This document shows, piece after piece, positions 36,208 through 36,229 of a stretch of DNA of 36,229 bases. Position 1 is the first letter of the stretch, and the number at the start of each line of letters is the position of its first letter. The position numbers and the translations under genes are program-made. Source of the DNA: a virus. The notes under the pieces were generated by a model. That model saw only the letters and a list, made by a program, of their open reading frames with translations, did no database searches and was not told where the DNA came from. The stretch covers positions 1 to 36,229 of IMG/VR virus record IMGVR_UViG_3300046535_001899. One strand, 5' to 3'.

Positions 36208-36229
36208 TTGGCGAGCTCCTGCTGCTGCG
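36204..36229 (-). CDS. C-terminal end of an upstream tail gene (runs off right edge)
   Basis: Only the last codons are visible, reading QQQELAK and a TGA that overlaps the hub gene's GTG start (GTGA). The family cannot be named. In this type of phage the gene before the hub is usually a tail protein. Confidence 0.4.

Overview
The window is one continuous stretch of a temperate phage or prophage in a GC-rich host. The composition, with A/T confined to a few regulatory spots, fits a GC-rich proteobacterium or a member of the Myxococcota. The host assignment is a guess; no host gene, tRNA or rRNA is visible. Terminase, portal, capsid, tail sheath/tube and tape-measure genes are absent and must lie outside, most likely beyond the right edge, upstream of the leftward tail operon. 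Almost every gene overlaps the next by 4 bp (GTGA or ATGA) or by TGATG, so each block reads as one translationally coupled operon.

Layout. (1) 1-11307, leftward early operon. Reading leftward from the switch: a Cro-like HTH gene, a possible second HTH protein, a nucleoside deoxyribosyltransferase-like protein, an SF2 helicase, a DUF433 protein, a 27-residue membrane protein, an HNH nuclease, many small unknowns, a coiled-coil zinc protein, a HicB-like protein, an excisionase-like HTH protein, a tyrosine integrase, a candidate attP region (1212-1386) and an adenine methyltransferase. (2) 11026-12946, lysogeny switch: Cro-like gene (-), repressor-like HTH gene (+), lipoprotein (+), ImmA/IrrE metallopeptidase (-). 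The two divergent promoter regions share a 20-bp AT-rich site (16/20 identical) that is a candidate operator. (3) 12947-19623, rightward early operon: small unknowns, a YqaJ/lambda-type exonuclease, a candidate annealing protein, two more unknowns, a 540-bp gene-free region holding a 38-bp tandem-repeat array, then a phage protein related to the C-terminal half of IS110-type transposases. (4) 19601-36229, leftward late operon. Reading right to left: baseplate hub/spike, gp25/W-like, gpJ-like and gpI-like baseplate proteins (a contractile-tail signature), two fibre or beta-helix proteins, a lectin-like tail protein, a spike-base-like protein, a lysis cassette (membrane proteins, endolysin, transglycosylase), and minor structural proteins including one with 14 repeats of about 21 residues.

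The most unusual signals are these: the 38-bp array at 17707-18194, with two boxes per unit (GAGCGAATGCG and CGAGCGAGCG), which looks like an iteron-type origin or protein-binding array; a 37-nt element (AAAGTCAAGCG, 4 nt, then a GC hairpin) occurring once in each early operon in the transcribed sense; the shared operator-like site; and repeated stop/RBS/start junctions in the left operon, including an identical 17-mer used three times.
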